Shown here: positions 1 to 9,304 of the stretch, one piece after another
How positions within the stretch are numbered: the first letter of the stretch is position 1
Layout of the letters: each line of letters opens with the position of its first letter
Origin: Rhodanobacter ginsengisoli
Lineage (GTDB): Bacteria > Pseudomonadota > Gammaproteobacteria > Xanthomonadales > Rhodanobacteraceae
Direction of reading: 5' to 3'
Assembly: GCF_042657065.1 (NCBI RefSeq)
Contig: NZ_JBHSNF010000001.1
Span: 1,798,001-1,862,000 of the forward strand
DNA: 64,000 nucleotides
The notes under the pieces: model-generated
What the model saw: the letters and a program-made list of their open reading frames with translations, nothing else
Databases searched by the model: none
Told to the model about the DNA's origin: nothing
Program-made: the position numbers and the translations under genes

Positions 1-1654
1 GCGCGGGCTGTGCAACGGCAACCGGCTGTTCGGCGAGTTCCTCACGCACCGGGGCCGGGCTGGACGGCACGACGCCGCTTACCGCGGGCTGCTCGCCGCT
101 GCCCAGGGTCTGGCCCATCTTCGGCAATTCGGCGGTTTCCACCGTGGTCAGTCGCTCGTAGCTGGGCTTGCTGTGCTCACCCATGTCCGCTTCGCGAATG
201 CGCTGGATTTCGATATGTGGGGTTTCCAGCTTCTCGTCGGCCACGATCATCACGTGCACCTTGTGGCGCAGTTCGATCTCGACCACGCTGGCGCGCTTCT
301 CGTTGAGCAGGAAATTGACGACGCTGGACGGTGCCTGTACCAGCACCTGGCCGGTGTTGTCCTTCATCGCGTGCTCTTCGATCAGGCGCAGGGTCGACAG
401 CGACAGCGATTCCACGCCGCGGATGTGACCATGTCCCTCGCAGCGCGGGCAGACGATCTGGGTCGCTTCGCCCAGGCTCGGGCGCAGGCGCTGACGCGAC
501 ATCTCGAGCAGGCCGAAGCGCGAGATGCGGCCGATCTGCACACGGGCGCGATCGAGCTTCAGCGCGTCCTTCAGGCGATCCTCCACTTCCCGCTGGTGCT
601 TCGGGCTGTCCATGTCGATGAAGTCGATCACGATCAGGCCGCCCGCATCACGGATGCGCGCCTGGCGGGCGATTTCCACCGCCGCCTCGCAATTGGTGTT
701 GAACGCGGTCTCCTCGATGTCGCTGCCTTTGGTGGCCTTGGAGGAGTTGACGTCGATCGCGGTGAGCGCCTCGGTCTGGTCGATCACGATCGAGCCGCCG
801 GAGGGCAGCCGTACCTGACGATCGAACGCGCTCTCGATCTGGGTCTCGATCTGGTAGCGGGTGAACAGCGGGGTGTCGTCGCGGTACAGCTTGAGCTTGC
901 GCAGCGCGTTCGGCATCACCTGCTGCATGAAGTCGCGGGCGTCGTTGAACAGCGGCTCGTCGTCGATCAGGATCTCGCCGATGTCGCTGCGCAGGTAGTC
1001 GCGCAGGGCGCGGATGAACAGCTTCGATTCCTGGTAGATGAGGAACGGCGCCTTCTGCTTGCTGGCCGCCTCGGAGATCGACTTCCACAACTGCAGCAGG
1101 TAATCCAGATCCCACTGCAGCTCTTCGGCATCGCGGCCGAGGCCGGCGGTGCGCACGATCAGGCCGACGTCATCGGGTACGGTGACGTGGTCCAGCGCCT
1201 CCTTCAGTGCCTGCCGGTCCTCACCCTCGATGCGGCGGGAAACGCCACCGGCCTTCGGGTTGTTCGGCATCAGCACCATGTAGCGGCCGGCCAGGCTGAT
1301 GAAGGTGGTCAGGGCGGCGCCCTTGTTGCCACGCTCCTCCTTCTCCACCTGCACGACGACTTCCTGACCTTCCTTGACCAGTTCGCGGATGCTCGCCTTG
1401 TGCGGGTCCAGGCCCGCCGTGAAGTACTCGCGGGAGATTTCCTTCAGCGGCAGGAAGCCGTGGCGTTCGGCGCCGTATTCGACGAAGCAGGCTTCCAGCG
1501 AAGCCTCGACACGGGTGATGCGTCCCTTGTAGATGTTGGACTTCTTCTGTTCCCGCGAAGGGATCTCGATGTCCAGGTCATACAGGGTCTGGCCATCGAC
1601 AATGGCCACGCGCAACTCTTCACGCTGAGTCGCGTTGATCAACATACGTTTCAT
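1..1654 (-). CDS. rne: Ribonuclease E, N-terminal catalytic part (3' end outside window)
   Basis: Encodes the endoribonuclease that starts mRNA decay and processes rRNA and tRNA precursors; in the family it scaffolds the degradosome at the inner membrane. About 551 residues are visible, starting MKRMLINATQ. The S1 RNA-binding domain lies at roughly residues 35-120, the RNase H-like and 5'-sensor region follows, and the DNase I-like active site carries DFIDMD. The zinc-link motif CPRCEGHG sits near residue 405. The disordered C-terminal scaffold lies beyond the left edge. Rne rather than Rng is inferred from the MKRMLINA start and the Ala/Pro/Val-rich sequence that begins after the core. It is transcribed divergently from rluC with a leader of up to about 335 nt, as is usual for autoregulated rne genes. 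A second in-frame ATG three codons later is possible. Confidence 0.95.
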   Translation of the reverse strand, partial: MKRMLINATQREELRVAIVDGQTLYDLDIEIPSREQKKSNIYKGRITRVEASLEACFVEYGAERHGFLPLKEISREYFTAGLDPHKASIRELVKEGQEVVVQVEKEERGNKGAALTTFISLAGRYMVLMPNNPKAGGVSRRIEGEDRQALKEALDHVTVPDDVGLIVRTAGLGRDAEELQWDLDYLLQLWKSISEAASKQKAPFLIYQESKLFIRALRDYLRSDIGEILIDDEPLFNDARDFMQQVMPNALRKLKLYRDDTPLFTRYQIETQIESAFDRQVRLPSGGSIVIDQTEALTAIDVNSSKATKGSDIEETAFNTNCEAAVEIARQARIRDAGGLIVIDFIDMDSPKHQREVEDRLKDALKLDRARVQIGRISRFGLLEMSRQRLRPSLGEATQIVCPRCEGHGHIRGVESLSLSTLRLIEEHAMKDNTGQVLVQAPSSVVNFLLNEKRASVVEIELRHKVHVMIVADEKLETPHIEIQRIREADMGEHSKPSYERLTTVETAELPKMGQTLGSGEQPAVSGVVPSSPAPVREELAEQPVAVAQPA

Positions 1655-1989
1655 GGTGGTAATCCTCGGCTTGGCCACGCGTCGCGAGCCACGGTGGCGC
1701 CACAATGGCGGCCTGCCGGGGATCGCGCCGCTGCGGTTAAGCGGCAAAAAAACGGCACCGTTACCGGTGTCGGGGATGATTCGGTCAGCTGCGCCTGCTG
1801 CCCCGATACCTCATGGCATCGGACAAACAGCAGCCCAAACCGTTACGATGAAAGGGAGCCGCGACCGGTTCCCCAAAGGCAACCGGCGCAATCCTCGCCG
1901 ACGTCACGGGCGGGCGCTCCACCCGATCCAGACATCGATGGGCAGAAACCAGCGCCCGCCGAGTATCCTATTACAGCAGGTTTTTTTCA
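1655..1989. other. Divergent rne/rluC intergenic region
   Basis: About 335 bp without a convincing gene between two divergent start codons. It should hold both promoters and the long rne leader. The only strong structure seen is a terminator-like hairpin on the minus strand at 1746-1772. I could not place either promoter with confidence. Confidence 0.6.
1746..1772 (-). terminator. Terminator-like hairpin inside the rne leader
   Basis: Read on the minus strand, an 8-bp stem with one mismatch (arms 1772-1765 and 1760-1753) closes a GTAA tetraloop and is followed directly by seven T residues (1752-1746). It lies about 90 nt upstream of the rne ATG. It could attenuate rne transcription or be one of the leader hairpins that RNase E recognises for autoregulation. 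No mRNA evidence is available. Confidence 0.55.
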
Positions 1990-2988
1990 ATGCAGACGGC
2001 AACTTCCCCCGACGCACCTCAGGGTGTACGTCAAGTCGTGATCGGCCCCGAGCGCGATGGCCAGCGCATCGACAATGCGCTGGTGACCATGCTCAAGGGC
2101 GTGCCCAAGAGCATGATTTACCGGCTGTTGCGCACCGGTCAGGTGCGTGTGAACGGCAAGCGGGCCAAGCCGGATACCCGTCTCGTTGACGGTGATACGC
2201 TGCGCATTCCGCCGGTCCGGGTGGCTGAACGGCCCGATCGTCAGGGGCCTCCGGGGGGTCAGGTAGCCGAGGTGGCCGACGCGGTCATTTTCGAGGACAA
2301 GCACTTCCTGGTCATCGACAAGCCCGCCGGCGTGGCCAGTCACGGCGGCAGCGGAGTCAGCCATGGCGCGATCGAGCTGTTGCGCACGGCACGACCGCAG
2401 GAGCACCTGGAGCTGGTGCACCGGCTCGACCGCGATACCAGCGGCGTGCTGGTGTTCGCGAAGACCCGGGCCGGCCTCATCGGCCTGCAGGCCGAGATCC
2501 GCGCAGGCACGGTGAGCAAGCAATACCTGTGTCTGATGCTGGGCCATCCGTCCAAGGCCAAGTTCGACGTCAACGCGCCGCTGCTGAAATCCGTGATGCA
2601 GGGCGGTGAACGGATGGTGCGGGTGGCAGACAACGGCAAGCCCTCGCTGACCTTCTTCCGCGAGATGGAGCAATACCCCGGCGCCCGCCTGATGCAGGCC
2701 ACCCTGGGCACCGGTCGTACCCACCAGATCCGCGTGCATGCGGCACATATCGGTCACCCGCTGGCGGGCGACCCGAAATACGGCGACAAGGAAATGAACA
2801 AGCGTTTCCGCGAGATGGGGCTGAACCGGATGTTCCTGCACGCCGCGCACATGAGTTTCGAGCTCGAGGACCGCTCCTACAGTTTTTCCACGCCGCTGCC
2901 GGATGACCTGAAGACCTTTCTCGACGTGCTTGCCGTCAAGGGCAAGCGGCTGGTCTATTCGCGCGACAAGTCGCGCACCGATTTCTGA
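1990..2988 (+). CDS. rluC: 23S rRNA pseudouridine synthase RluC (955/2504/2580)
   Basis: Isomerises specific uridines of 23S rRNA to pseudouridine; in the RluC family these are positions 955, 2504 and 2580. The 332-residue protein has an N-terminal S4 RNA-binding domain (about residues 22-80) and a RluA-type catalytic domain. The catalytic aspartate lies in the diagnostic HRLDRDTSG motif near residue 143. The TGRTHQIRVH motif follows in the C-terminal half. Divergence from rne is the order also found in enterobacteria. The stop codon abuts the stop of the convergent pterin dehydratase gene. RluD or RluA would be the alternatives; the rne neighbour favours RluC. Confidence 0.93.
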   Translation: MQTATSPDAPQGVRQVVIGPERDGQRIDNALVTMLKGVPKSMIYRLLRTGQVRVNGKRAKPDTRLVDGDTLRIPPVRVAERPDRQGPPGGQVAEVADAVIFEDKHFLVIDKPAGVASHGGSGVSHGAIELLRTARPQEHLELVHRLDRDTSGVLVFAKTRAGLIGLQAEIRAGTVSKQYLCLMLGHPSKAKFDVNAPLLKSVMQGGERMVRVADNGKPSLTFFREMEQYPGARLMQATLGTGRTHQIRVHAAHIGHPLAGDPKYGDKEMNKRFREMGLNRMFLHAAHMSFELEDRSYSFSTPLPDDLKTFLDVLAVKGKRLVYSRDKSRTDF

Positions 2989-3330
2989 TCAACGCGCCAG
3001 CAAGGCTTCGACCCGCGCCGCGCAGATGAAGTCGTTCAGCGACAGGCCGCCCACGTCGTGGGTCGACCACAGCACCTGGCAGTGGCCGTAGCCGGCTTCG
3101 ATATCCGGGTGATGGTCCTCATGGTTGGCCATGAAACCCACCGCGTTGATGAAGCCCAGCGTGTGGTGGAAGTCGGAAAACCTGAAATCCTTGACGATCG
3201 CCTTGCCGTCGTTGTGCAGTTCCCAGCCCGGCAGCCGCTGCAGAAGTTCCGCTACCTGCGAGGGATTCAGCGCGTTCTCCGGCCCCTTGCGTGGCTGGCA
3301 ATGCTTGGTCGACAGGTCGTTGGCGTTCAT
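2989..3330 (-). CDS. phhB: 4a-hydroxytetrahydrobiopterin dehydratase (PCD/DCoH family)
   Basis: Dehydrates 4a-hydroxytetrahydrobiopterin to the quinonoid dihydropterin, recycling the cofactor of phenylalanine hydroxylase. The 113-residue length is normal for the family. The active-site segment NHEDHHPDIE (about residues 69-78) contains the conserved histidine pair, and STHDVGGLS follows near the C terminus. No phenylalanine hydroxylase gene is in the window, so its partner must be elsewhere. It is convergent with rluC, stop codons abutting. The symbol is by family resemblance. Confidence 0.88.
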   Translation of the reverse strand: MNANDLSTKHCQPRKGPENALNPSQVAELLQRLPGWELHNDGKAIVKDFRFSDFHHTLGFINAVGFMANHEDHHPDIEAGYGHCQVLWSTHDVGGLSLNDFICAARVEALLAR

Positions 3331-3494
3331 GCGGGTATCCGTGCAGGCTGAAAGTCAGGATGCGAAGCGTCGAAGCTTGAGCGGAAAAAGTCAAAGCGCA
3401 GCGAATCCGAGCAGGGAATCCGAAACAGGACTAAAATGGTGCTGTTTCGCCGGCGCGGTGCGCCGGCCACCGACAAGGCTTCACTGGAGCAGGC

Positions 3495-4103
3495 ATGATC
3501 GACATTTCCGAACGCGCGCAGCAACATTTCCTGCGACTCCTTTCCCAGCAGGGCATCGACGGCCTCAGCATCCGCCTGCGGGTCACCCAACCCGGTACGC
3601 CAGCGGCCAATTGCGAGTTGGAGTTCTGCGAGCCGACCGACCTGGCCGGCGGTGAATGGACGATCGAATGCGCCGGCTTCCTGTTCCACATCGACGGCGA
3701 CAGCGCCAGCTGGCTGGACAACGCCACCATCGACTTCGAGCCGAACGCCACCGGCGGTCAGCTGAACATCCGCGCGCCGAAGATCAAGGGCGACGTGCCC
3801 GGTGCCGAAGCGGGCCTGATCGCACGCGTGCGCTATGTGCTGGAAGCGGAGATCAACCCGAAGCTGGCCTCGCACGGCGGCAAGGTCAGCCTGCTGGAAA
3901 TCGATGCCGACGGCGCGGTGCTGCTGCAGTTCGGCGGAGGCTGCCATGGCTGCGGCATGGTCGACGTCACCCTCAAGCAGGGGGTGGAAAAGACCTTGCG
4001 CGAGCGTGTGCCGGAAATCACTGCGGTGCGTGATGCCACCGATCATGCCGGTGGTGAAAAACCCTACTACAGCAAGGCCGAGGGCAAGTCGGCCATCGCC
4101 TGA
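3495..4103 (+). CDS. nfuA: Fe-S biogenesis protein NfuA
   Basis: Carrier that accepts and delivers 4Fe-4S clusters to target apoproteins. The 202-residue protein has the two-domain NfuA layout: a degenerate A-type (IscA-like) N-terminal domain (about 1-95) and a C-terminal NifU-like domain (about 108-185). The cluster-binding CxxC appears as CHGCGMVDVTLK near residues 151-162. A GGAG Shine-Dalgarno sequence precedes the ATG. The gene ends just before a bidirectional terminator shared with the cytochrome genes. The cytochromes are on the opposite strand, so it is probably monocistronic. Confidence 0.95.
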   Translation: MIDISERAQQHFLRLLSQQGIDGLSIRLRVTQPGTPAANCELEFCEPTDLAGGEWTIECAGFLFHIDGDSASWLDNATIDFEPNATGGQLNIRAPKIKGDVPGAEAGLIARVRYVLEAEINPKLASHGGKVSLLEIDADGAVLLQFGGGCHGCGMVDVTLKQGVEKTLRERVPEITAVRDATDHAGGEKPYYSKAEGKSAIA

Positions 4104-4128
4104 GCCGACGTCGTCCGGGCCCGAATGC

Positions 4129-4152
4129 AAAGGCCCGCGAGAGCGGGCCTTT
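4129..4152. terminator. Bidirectional terminator between nfuA and cytochrome c genes
   Basis: Perfect 10-bp inverted repeat (4129-4138 and 4143-4152) around a GAGA loop. The outer AAA/TTT ends provide short U tracts in both directions. It serves nfuA on the plus strand and the convergent cytochrome genes on the minus strand. Confidence 0.8.
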
Positions 4153-4181
4153 GTACGTGTCGGATGAGCCGGGACGCGGGC

Positions 4182-4535
4182 TTACTTGTCGCCCTGGATA
4201 TGACCCTGCAACGTATCCAGCTTGGTCGGCAGGCTGGAAAAATACGCAGCCACGTCCTCGATATCCTGGCTGGAAAGGGTGGCCACCATGCCTTTCATGA
4301 TCGGGTTGTCGCGCTGGCCGTCCTTGTACTCGTGCAGCGCCTGCTGCAGGTACAGGTTGTACTGGCCGGCCAGGCGCGGGTATTGCGGGTCGACCGCATT
4401 GCCGTCGGTGCCATGGCAGGCGAAGCAGGTGGCCGCCTTCTGCTTGCCGTTTTCGATACTGCCGGTGGCCAGCAACTGGGTGGAAGCGAACGCCAGCACG
4501 GCGCCGAATGACATCAGGGTAAGCGCACGTTTCAT
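4182..4535 (-). CDS. Small secreted class I cytochrome c (c553/c4-like)
   Basis: Periplasmic single-heme electron carrier of 117 residues. It has a signal peptide (MKRALTL..., cleavage probably after LATG or nearby), a single heme-binding CFACH motif and a downstream methionine (NPIMKGM) as likely sixth ligand. The start at MKRAL is chosen because an AAGGA Shine-Dalgarno sequence lies about 9 nt upstream; an ATG six codons earlier overlaps that signal and begins right next to the upstream gene's stop. It is 18 nt downstream of a second cytochrome c gene on the same strand, so the two probably form one transcript. The partner oxidase or reductase cannot be told from the sequence. Confidence 0.88.
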   Translation of the reverse strand: MKRALTLMSFGAVLAFASTQLLATGSIENGKQKAATCFACHGTDGNAVDPQYPRLAGQYNLYLQQALHEYKDGQRDNPIMKGMVATLSSQDIEDVAAYFSSLPTKLDTLQGHIQGDK

Positions 4536-4553
4536 GCGGAAAGTCCTTGGCAA

Positions 4554-4889
4554 CTACTTGGCAGCGAGGCTGGAGAGATAGGCGGCGATATTCTGGATGT
4601 CGGTATCGGACAGGCTCTGCGCCTGCGCACCCATGGTCGGATGCTTGCGATCGCCAGCCTGGTAGCCATGCAGCGCGTTGATGATGTACTGCTCGTTCTG
4701 GCCGGCGATCTTCGGCACCGGATATTGCGGATACGCATTGGTGTAACCAGGCACCCCATGGCATCCGGCGCAGGTGTAGATCAGTTTGCGTCCGGCAGCC
4801 TTGTCACCTTCAGCATGGACGCTGGCAGTGGCGAAGAGGGCAGTGGCCACAGCCAGGCCAAGCATTTGCAATCGAGTCATCGAGTTCAT
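4554..4889 (-). CDS. Small secreted class I cytochrome c
   Basis: Periplasmic mono-heme cytochrome c, 111 residues. A signal peptide ends near SVHA, followed by the heme motif CAGCHG and a methionine-containing segment (HPTMGAQ) as probable axial ligand. It is clearly related to the next gene (shared ...YAGGD/Y-x-DGxR-like and ...DIxxxAAYLSSL segments), suggesting an old tandem duplication. The start MNSM is preferred; an ATG three codons later is also possible. Further upstream in-frame ATGs would place the signal peptide internally and are rejected. First gene of a two-gene operon. Confidence 0.85.
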   Translation of the reverse strand: MNSMTRLQMLGLAVATALFATASVHAEGDKAAGRKLIYTCAGCHGVPGYTNAYPQYPVPKIAGQNEQYIINALHGYQAGDRKHPTMGAQAQSLSDTDIQNIAAYLSSLAAK

Positions 4890-5081
4890 TCCCACGAGTA
4901 CGGCGGGTACAGGGTCATAGAAGTCCGGGAGTATAGACGTTGCTTCCGCGCCTGAACAACACTCACAGCTCGCACCGTGCCAGCCTGGCAGGCGCATCGG
5001 TGCCGATCGACCATCACGGTGCGATCGATACGGTTGCTGAACGGGCGCCGGATGGCGCGCAAAAGGAATTGCCCGGCGACA

Positions 5082-5111
5082 TTGCCGTTGTGGCCATCGG
5101 CCCCATATACT
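5082..5111 (+). promoter_or_regulatory. Probable sigma70 promoter of ssrA
   Basis: TTGCCG (5082-5087) and TATACT (5106-5111) are separated by 18 bp. Transcription would start about 18 nt before the mature tmRNA 5' end, leaving a short 5' extension for RNase P to remove. Confidence 0.55.
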
Positions 5112-5135
5112 GGATCAGTCATACACAGTTTCCCC

Positions 5136-5492
<357 letters not shown>

Positions 5493-5515
5493 CAACGCAG
5501 CACGCAGCACCAACG

Positions 5516-5557
5516 AAGGTCGGCAACCCAGCGCAAGCGAAGGTGCCGGCCTTTTTT
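5516..5557 (+). terminator. Rho-independent terminator of ssrA
   Basis: 10-bp stem with one G-U pair (5516-5525 with 5544-5553), an 18-nt loop and a run of six T. It lies 26 nt past the mature 3' end. Confidence 0.8.
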
Positions 5558-5590
5558 GTGTCCGTTCGTCTCAGGCGCGCAGCCAGCGGC

Positions 5591-5974
5591 TCACGCCGCC
5601 GCGTCGATGATCTGCTTCAGCGCCAGCTCCACTTCGCGCGCAGCTTCGGCAATCCGCGCGTCCTTCGAGATCAGCGACAGCTGCGCGGTCGGCGGCACCA
5701 TGCCGAGGTAGGTCTTGCCGTGCTCCTCGAAGATCGACAGCCGGCACGGCAGTGCCATGTTCAGCGACATGTCGATCGCCAGTACCTCGGCGGCCTGGCG
5801 CGGGTTGCACACCTCCAGCACCAGGCACTCGTTCGGCAGGTCGAAGCCCTTGTCGGCCAGCGTCTTGCGGAAGTCGTAGTAGTGCAGCATGCCGAAGCCA
5901 CCGGCCTTCAGCGCGGCCTGCACATCCTCGAACGCGCGGTCGACGGATTTCATGGTCTGTTTCTTGTACAGCAT
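5591..5974 (-). CDS. DUF302 domain protein
   Basis: 127-residue soluble protein of the DUF302 family, whose biochemical role is not established. The conserved family pattern is visible: VDRAFEDVQAALKAGGFG near the start, then a central NPRQAAEVL segment and ALPCRLSIFEE. No signal peptide or membrane segment is seen. A GGAG sequence about 8 nt before the ATG supports this start; a second ATG seven codons in is possible. It stands alone, convergent with ssrA. Confidence 0.8.
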   Translation of the reverse strand: MLYKKQTMKSVDRAFEDVQAALKAGGFGMLHYYDFRKTLADKGFDLPNECLVLEVCNPRQAAEVLAIDMSLNMALPCRLSIFEEHGKTYLGMVPPTAQLSLISKDARIAEAAREVELALKQIIDAAA

Positions 5975-6323
5975 GGCTGGTCTCCGGTGGGTCTGGCTGA
6001 GTGCGGGGAGGGTACTGCGAGTGGCGCATGGGGTTTGTGCAGGGGGGACGCCTGGGGCGCGAGTCAGCCAGCCCGGGCCGAGCCGCTGGCGGGGAATTCG
6101 ATGACCGGAGCAAGGCCTGCGCCCACGACGCGACGAGCCTGGCAGGTCAGCGCCATTTCGAGCTCGCGCGGACGCACTTCACGCGCGCGGCTGATGGCTC
6201 CGCTCGGCCGCTCAGGCCAGGAGTGGCAAGATCGCCGATTGAGGGTTGCCGCCGGTCATGGTCCTCCGGCTGAGGTCGTGCAGATCGCGCAATGTCGCCG
6301 CGACTCCCGCCGTGGTCTGCCCG
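5975..6323. other. Intergenic region with no recognised feature
   Basis: About 350 bp between the DUF302 gene and the gcvP terminator. Short open frames here lack homology that I recognise, and GC-rich sequence makes such frames common by chance. It should contain the DUF302 promoter. Nothing else is seen. Confidence 0.5.
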
Positions 6324-6349
6324 AAAAAAGGCCCCGCGTGGCGGGGCCT
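6324..6349 (-). terminator. Rho-independent terminator of gcvP
   Basis: Minus strand: perfect 9-bp GC-rich stem (6349-6341 with 6337-6329), 3-nt loop and six T residues (6329-6324). It lies about 27 nt after the gcvP stop. Confidence 0.88.
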
Positions 6350-6375
6350 CTTCATCAGGCTCGGGCCAGTCGAGG

Positions 6376-9267
6376 TCAGCCCACGTTTGGTTCGCTGAAC
6401 GCCTCGATCTCACCCTTGAACGCTTCCACCGGGACGCAGCTGCAGAACACGTTCTTGTCGCCGTAGATGTTGTCCACGCGGGCCACCGGCGACCAGTACT
6501 TCTGCAGCTTCAGGCTGGGCAGCGGGAACGCGGCCAGTTCGCGCGGGTAGGCGTGGGTCCACTCGCTGGCGGAGACCATGGTGGCGGTGTGCGGGGCGTG
6601 CTTGAGCGGGTTGTCCTCGCGGTCGAGCTTGCCTTCCTCGATCGCGCGGATCTCCTCGCGGATCTGGATCATCGCGTCGATGAAGCGATCCAGTTCGTGC
6701 AGGCTCTCGCTTTCGGTCGGCTCGACCATCAGCGTGCCGGCGACCGGAAAGCTCAGGGTCGGGGCGTGGAAACCGAAGTCGATCAGGCGCTTGGCCACGT
6801 CCTCGGCACCGATGCCGGTGGCGTCCTTGAGCGGGCGCAGGTCGAGGATGCATTCGTGTGCGACCAGGCCATTGCGGCCGGTGTACAACGTCGCGTAATG
6901 CGGTGCCAGCCGCCTGGAGATGTAATTGGCGTTGAGCAGGGCGACCTGGCTGGCCTTGCGCAGGCCCTGCTGGCCCATGAGGGTGATGTACATCCACGAG
7001 ATCGGCAGGATCGATGCACTACCGTAACTGGCCGCGCTGACCATGCCGACTTCGCCTTCGCCGCCCAGGGTCTTGGGCAGGAACGGCGCCAGATGCGATT
7101 TCACCGCACACGGGCCGACGCCCGGGCCGCCACCGCCATGCGGGATGCAGAAGGTCTTGTGCAGGTTCAGGTGCGACACGTCGGAGCCCCATTTGCCGGG
7201 CTTGGCCACGCCGACCAGGGCGTTCATGTTGGCGCCGTCGGTATAGACCTGGCCGCCATGCGCGTGCACGATCTCGCAGATCGCCACCACGTCTTCCTCG
7301 AACACGCCGTGGGTGGACGGGTAGGTGATCATCAACGCGGCGAGGCGCTCGGAATACTGCTCGGCGGCGCGACGGATGTCCTCGACGTCGACATTGCCGT
7401 TGGCGTCGCACTTGGTCACCACCACCTGCATGCCGCACAACTGAGCCGAGGCCGGGTTGGTGCCGTGGGCGGATTCGGGGATCAGGCAGATATTGCGATG
7501 CGCCTCGCCACGCGAGCGGTGATACGCGCGGATCGCCAGCAGGCCGGCGTATTCGCCCTGCGCACCGGAATTCGGCTGCAGGCTCACCGCGTCGTAGCCG
7601 GTGCACTCGACCAGCATCGCCTCGAGGCTGTCGATCAGCTCCCTGTAGCCGGCGGTCTGCGTGGTCGGTGCCAGCGGATGGATATTGCCGAACTCCGGCC
7701 AGGTCACCGGGATCATCTCGGCGGTGGCGTTGAGCTTCATGGTGCACGAGCCCAGCGGGATCATCGTGCGATCCATCGCCAGGTCCTTGTCGGCCAGCGC
7801 GCGCATGTAGCGCAGCAGCTCGTGCTCGCTGTGATAGGTGTTGAACACCGGATGGGTGAGGAACTCGCTGCGGCGAAGCAGTGCGGCGGGCAGGGCGTCG
7901 GCGGTGGCGGCATCGAGTGCGTCGATGTCGTCGATCTGCACGTTGAACAACGCCGCCAGAGCGATCACGTCCTCGCGGGTGGTGGTCTCGTCGAGGCTGA
8001 TGCCCACGCAGGTGCCGTGGATCTGGCGCAGGTTGATGCGTCGCGACTGGGCCTTGGCGTGGATCGCATCGGCATCGACGCCGCTGACGTGCAGGGTGTC
8101 GAAGAAATCGCCGGCCACGGTGACGCCGGCCTTGTTCAGTGCACCGGCCAGGATCGCGGCGAGACGATGGGTGCGGCGGGCGATCCGGGTCAGGCCATCG
8201 GGGCCGTGGTAGACCGCGTACATGCTGGCCATCACCGCCAGCAACACCTGCGCGGTGCAGATGTTGGAAGTCGCCTTCTCGCGACGGATGTGCTGCTCGC
8301 GGGTCTGCAGGGTGAGCCGGTAGGCGGTCTTGCCCTCGGCATCCAGCGAGACGCCGATCAGCCGACCCGGCATCGAGCGCTTGTACGCATCGCGACAGGC
8401 CATGAAGGCGGCATGCGGGCCGCCGTTGCCGAACGGCACGCCGAAGCGCTGGGTATTGCCGACCACGATGTCCGCGCCCCATTCGCCGGGTGCGGCGATC
8501 AGGGTCAGCGCGAGCAGGTCGGTGGCGACCGCCACCAGCGCACCGCGCGCGTGGGCGGCGTCGGCCAGCGCCCGGTAGTCGTGAATCTGGCCGAAGGTGT
8601 CGGGGTACTGCAGCAGCACGCCGAAGCTGTCCAGCGTGGCGGCCTCGGCGTCAGCGCCGATGTGCAGCTCGATGCCCAGCGCCTCGGCGCGGGTCCTGAC
8701 CACTTCCAGCGTCTGCGGGTGCACGCCGCTGGAGACGAAGAACACGTTGCTCCGGGACTTGCACGAGCGCTTGGCCAGGGTCATCGCCTCGGCGGCGGCG
8801 GTGGCTTCGTCCAGCAGCGAGGCGTTGGCGATCTCCATCCCGGTGAGGTCGGCGCACAGCGTCTGGAAGTTGATCAGCGCTTCCATCCGGCCCTGCGAGA
8901 TCTCTGCCTGGTAAGGCGTGTACGCGGTGTACCAGGCGGGGTTCTCCAGGATGTTGCGCAGGATCACGTTCGGCGTGTGGGTGCCGTAATAGCCCTGGCC
9001 GATGAAGGTCCTGAACACCTGGTTCTTGTCCGCGATGGTGCGGATCCTGGCCAGCGCCTCGACCTCGGTGATCGCCTGCGGCAGTGCCAGCGGCGCGGGC
9101 GACTTGATGCTGGACGGCACGATCGCGTCGGTCATCGCATCGAGCGAATCGTGGCCGATCACGCGCAGCATCTGCGCGATCTCCGCATCGTTGGGGCCGA
9201 TGTGGCGCTCGATGAACGCGTGGTGATACTCAAGCTCGCGCAGGGAAGGCGTGTTTTTCTGGCTCAT
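6376..9267 (-). CDS. gcvP: Glycine dehydrogenase (decarboxylating), P-protein
   Basis: PLP-dependent P-protein of the glycine cleavage system. It decarboxylates glycine and transfers the aminomethyl group to the lipoyl arm of GcvH. The 963-residue length is that of the full fused (homodimeric) type, with both the N-terminal and the C-terminal PLP-fold halves. The N-terminal FIGQGYYGTHTP segment is typical. The PLP lysine is in LNLHKTFCIPHGGGGPG, in the C-terminal half. gcvT and gcvH are not adjacent, so gcvP is a separate transcription unit, controlled by its own tandem glycine riboswitch. The ATG has no obvious Shine-Dalgarno sequence; the nearest purine-rich stretch belongs to the riboswitch. 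Confidence 0.98.
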   Translation of the reverse strand: MSQKNTPSLRELEYHHAFIERHIGPNDAEIAQMLRVIGHDSLDAMTDAIVPSSIKSPAPLALPQAITEVEALARIRTIADKNQVFRTFIGQGYYGTHTPNVILRNILENPAWYTAYTPYQAEISQGRMEALINFQTLCADLTGMEIANASLLDEATAAAEAMTLAKRSCKSRSNVFFVSSGVHPQTLEVVRTRAEALGIELHIGADAEAATLDSFGVLLQYPDTFGQIHDYRALADAAHARGALVAVATDLLALTLIAAPGEWGADIVVGNTQRFGVPFGNGGPHAAFMACRDAYKRSMPGRLIGVSLDAEGKTAYRLTLQTREQHIRREKATSNICTAQVLLAVMASMYAVYHGPDGLTRIARRTHRLAAILAGALNKAGVTVAGDFFDTLHVSGVDADAIHAKAQSRRINLRQIHGTCVGISLDETTTREDVIALAALFNVQIDDIDALDAATADALPAALLRRSEFLTHPVFNTYHSEHELLRYMRALADKDLAMDRTMIPLGSCTMKLNATAEMIPVTWPEFGNIHPLAPTTQTAGYRELIDSLEAMLVECTGYDAVSLQPNSGAQGEYAGLLAIRAYHRSRGEAHRNICLIPESAHGTNPASAQLCGMQVVVTKCDANGNVDVEDIRRAAEQYSERLAALMITYPSTHGVFEEDVVAICEIVHAHGGQVYTDGANMNALVGVAKPGKWGSDVSHLNLHKTFCIPHGGGGPGVGPCAVKSHLAPFLPKTLGGEGEVGMVSAASYGSASILPISWMYITLMGQQGLRKASQVALLNANYISRRLAPHYATLYTGRNGLVAHECILDLRPLKDATGIGAEDVAKRLIDFGFHAPTLSFPVAGTLMVEPTESESLHELDRFIDAMIQIREEIRAIEEGKLDREDNPLKHAPHTATMVSASEWTHAYPRELAAFPLPSLKLQKYWSPVARVDNIYGDKNVFCSCVPVEAFKGEIEAFSEPNVG

Positions 9268-9304
9268 GACTGGGGCATCCGAAGACTTGCGTGCCGTGCC
9301 GCAC

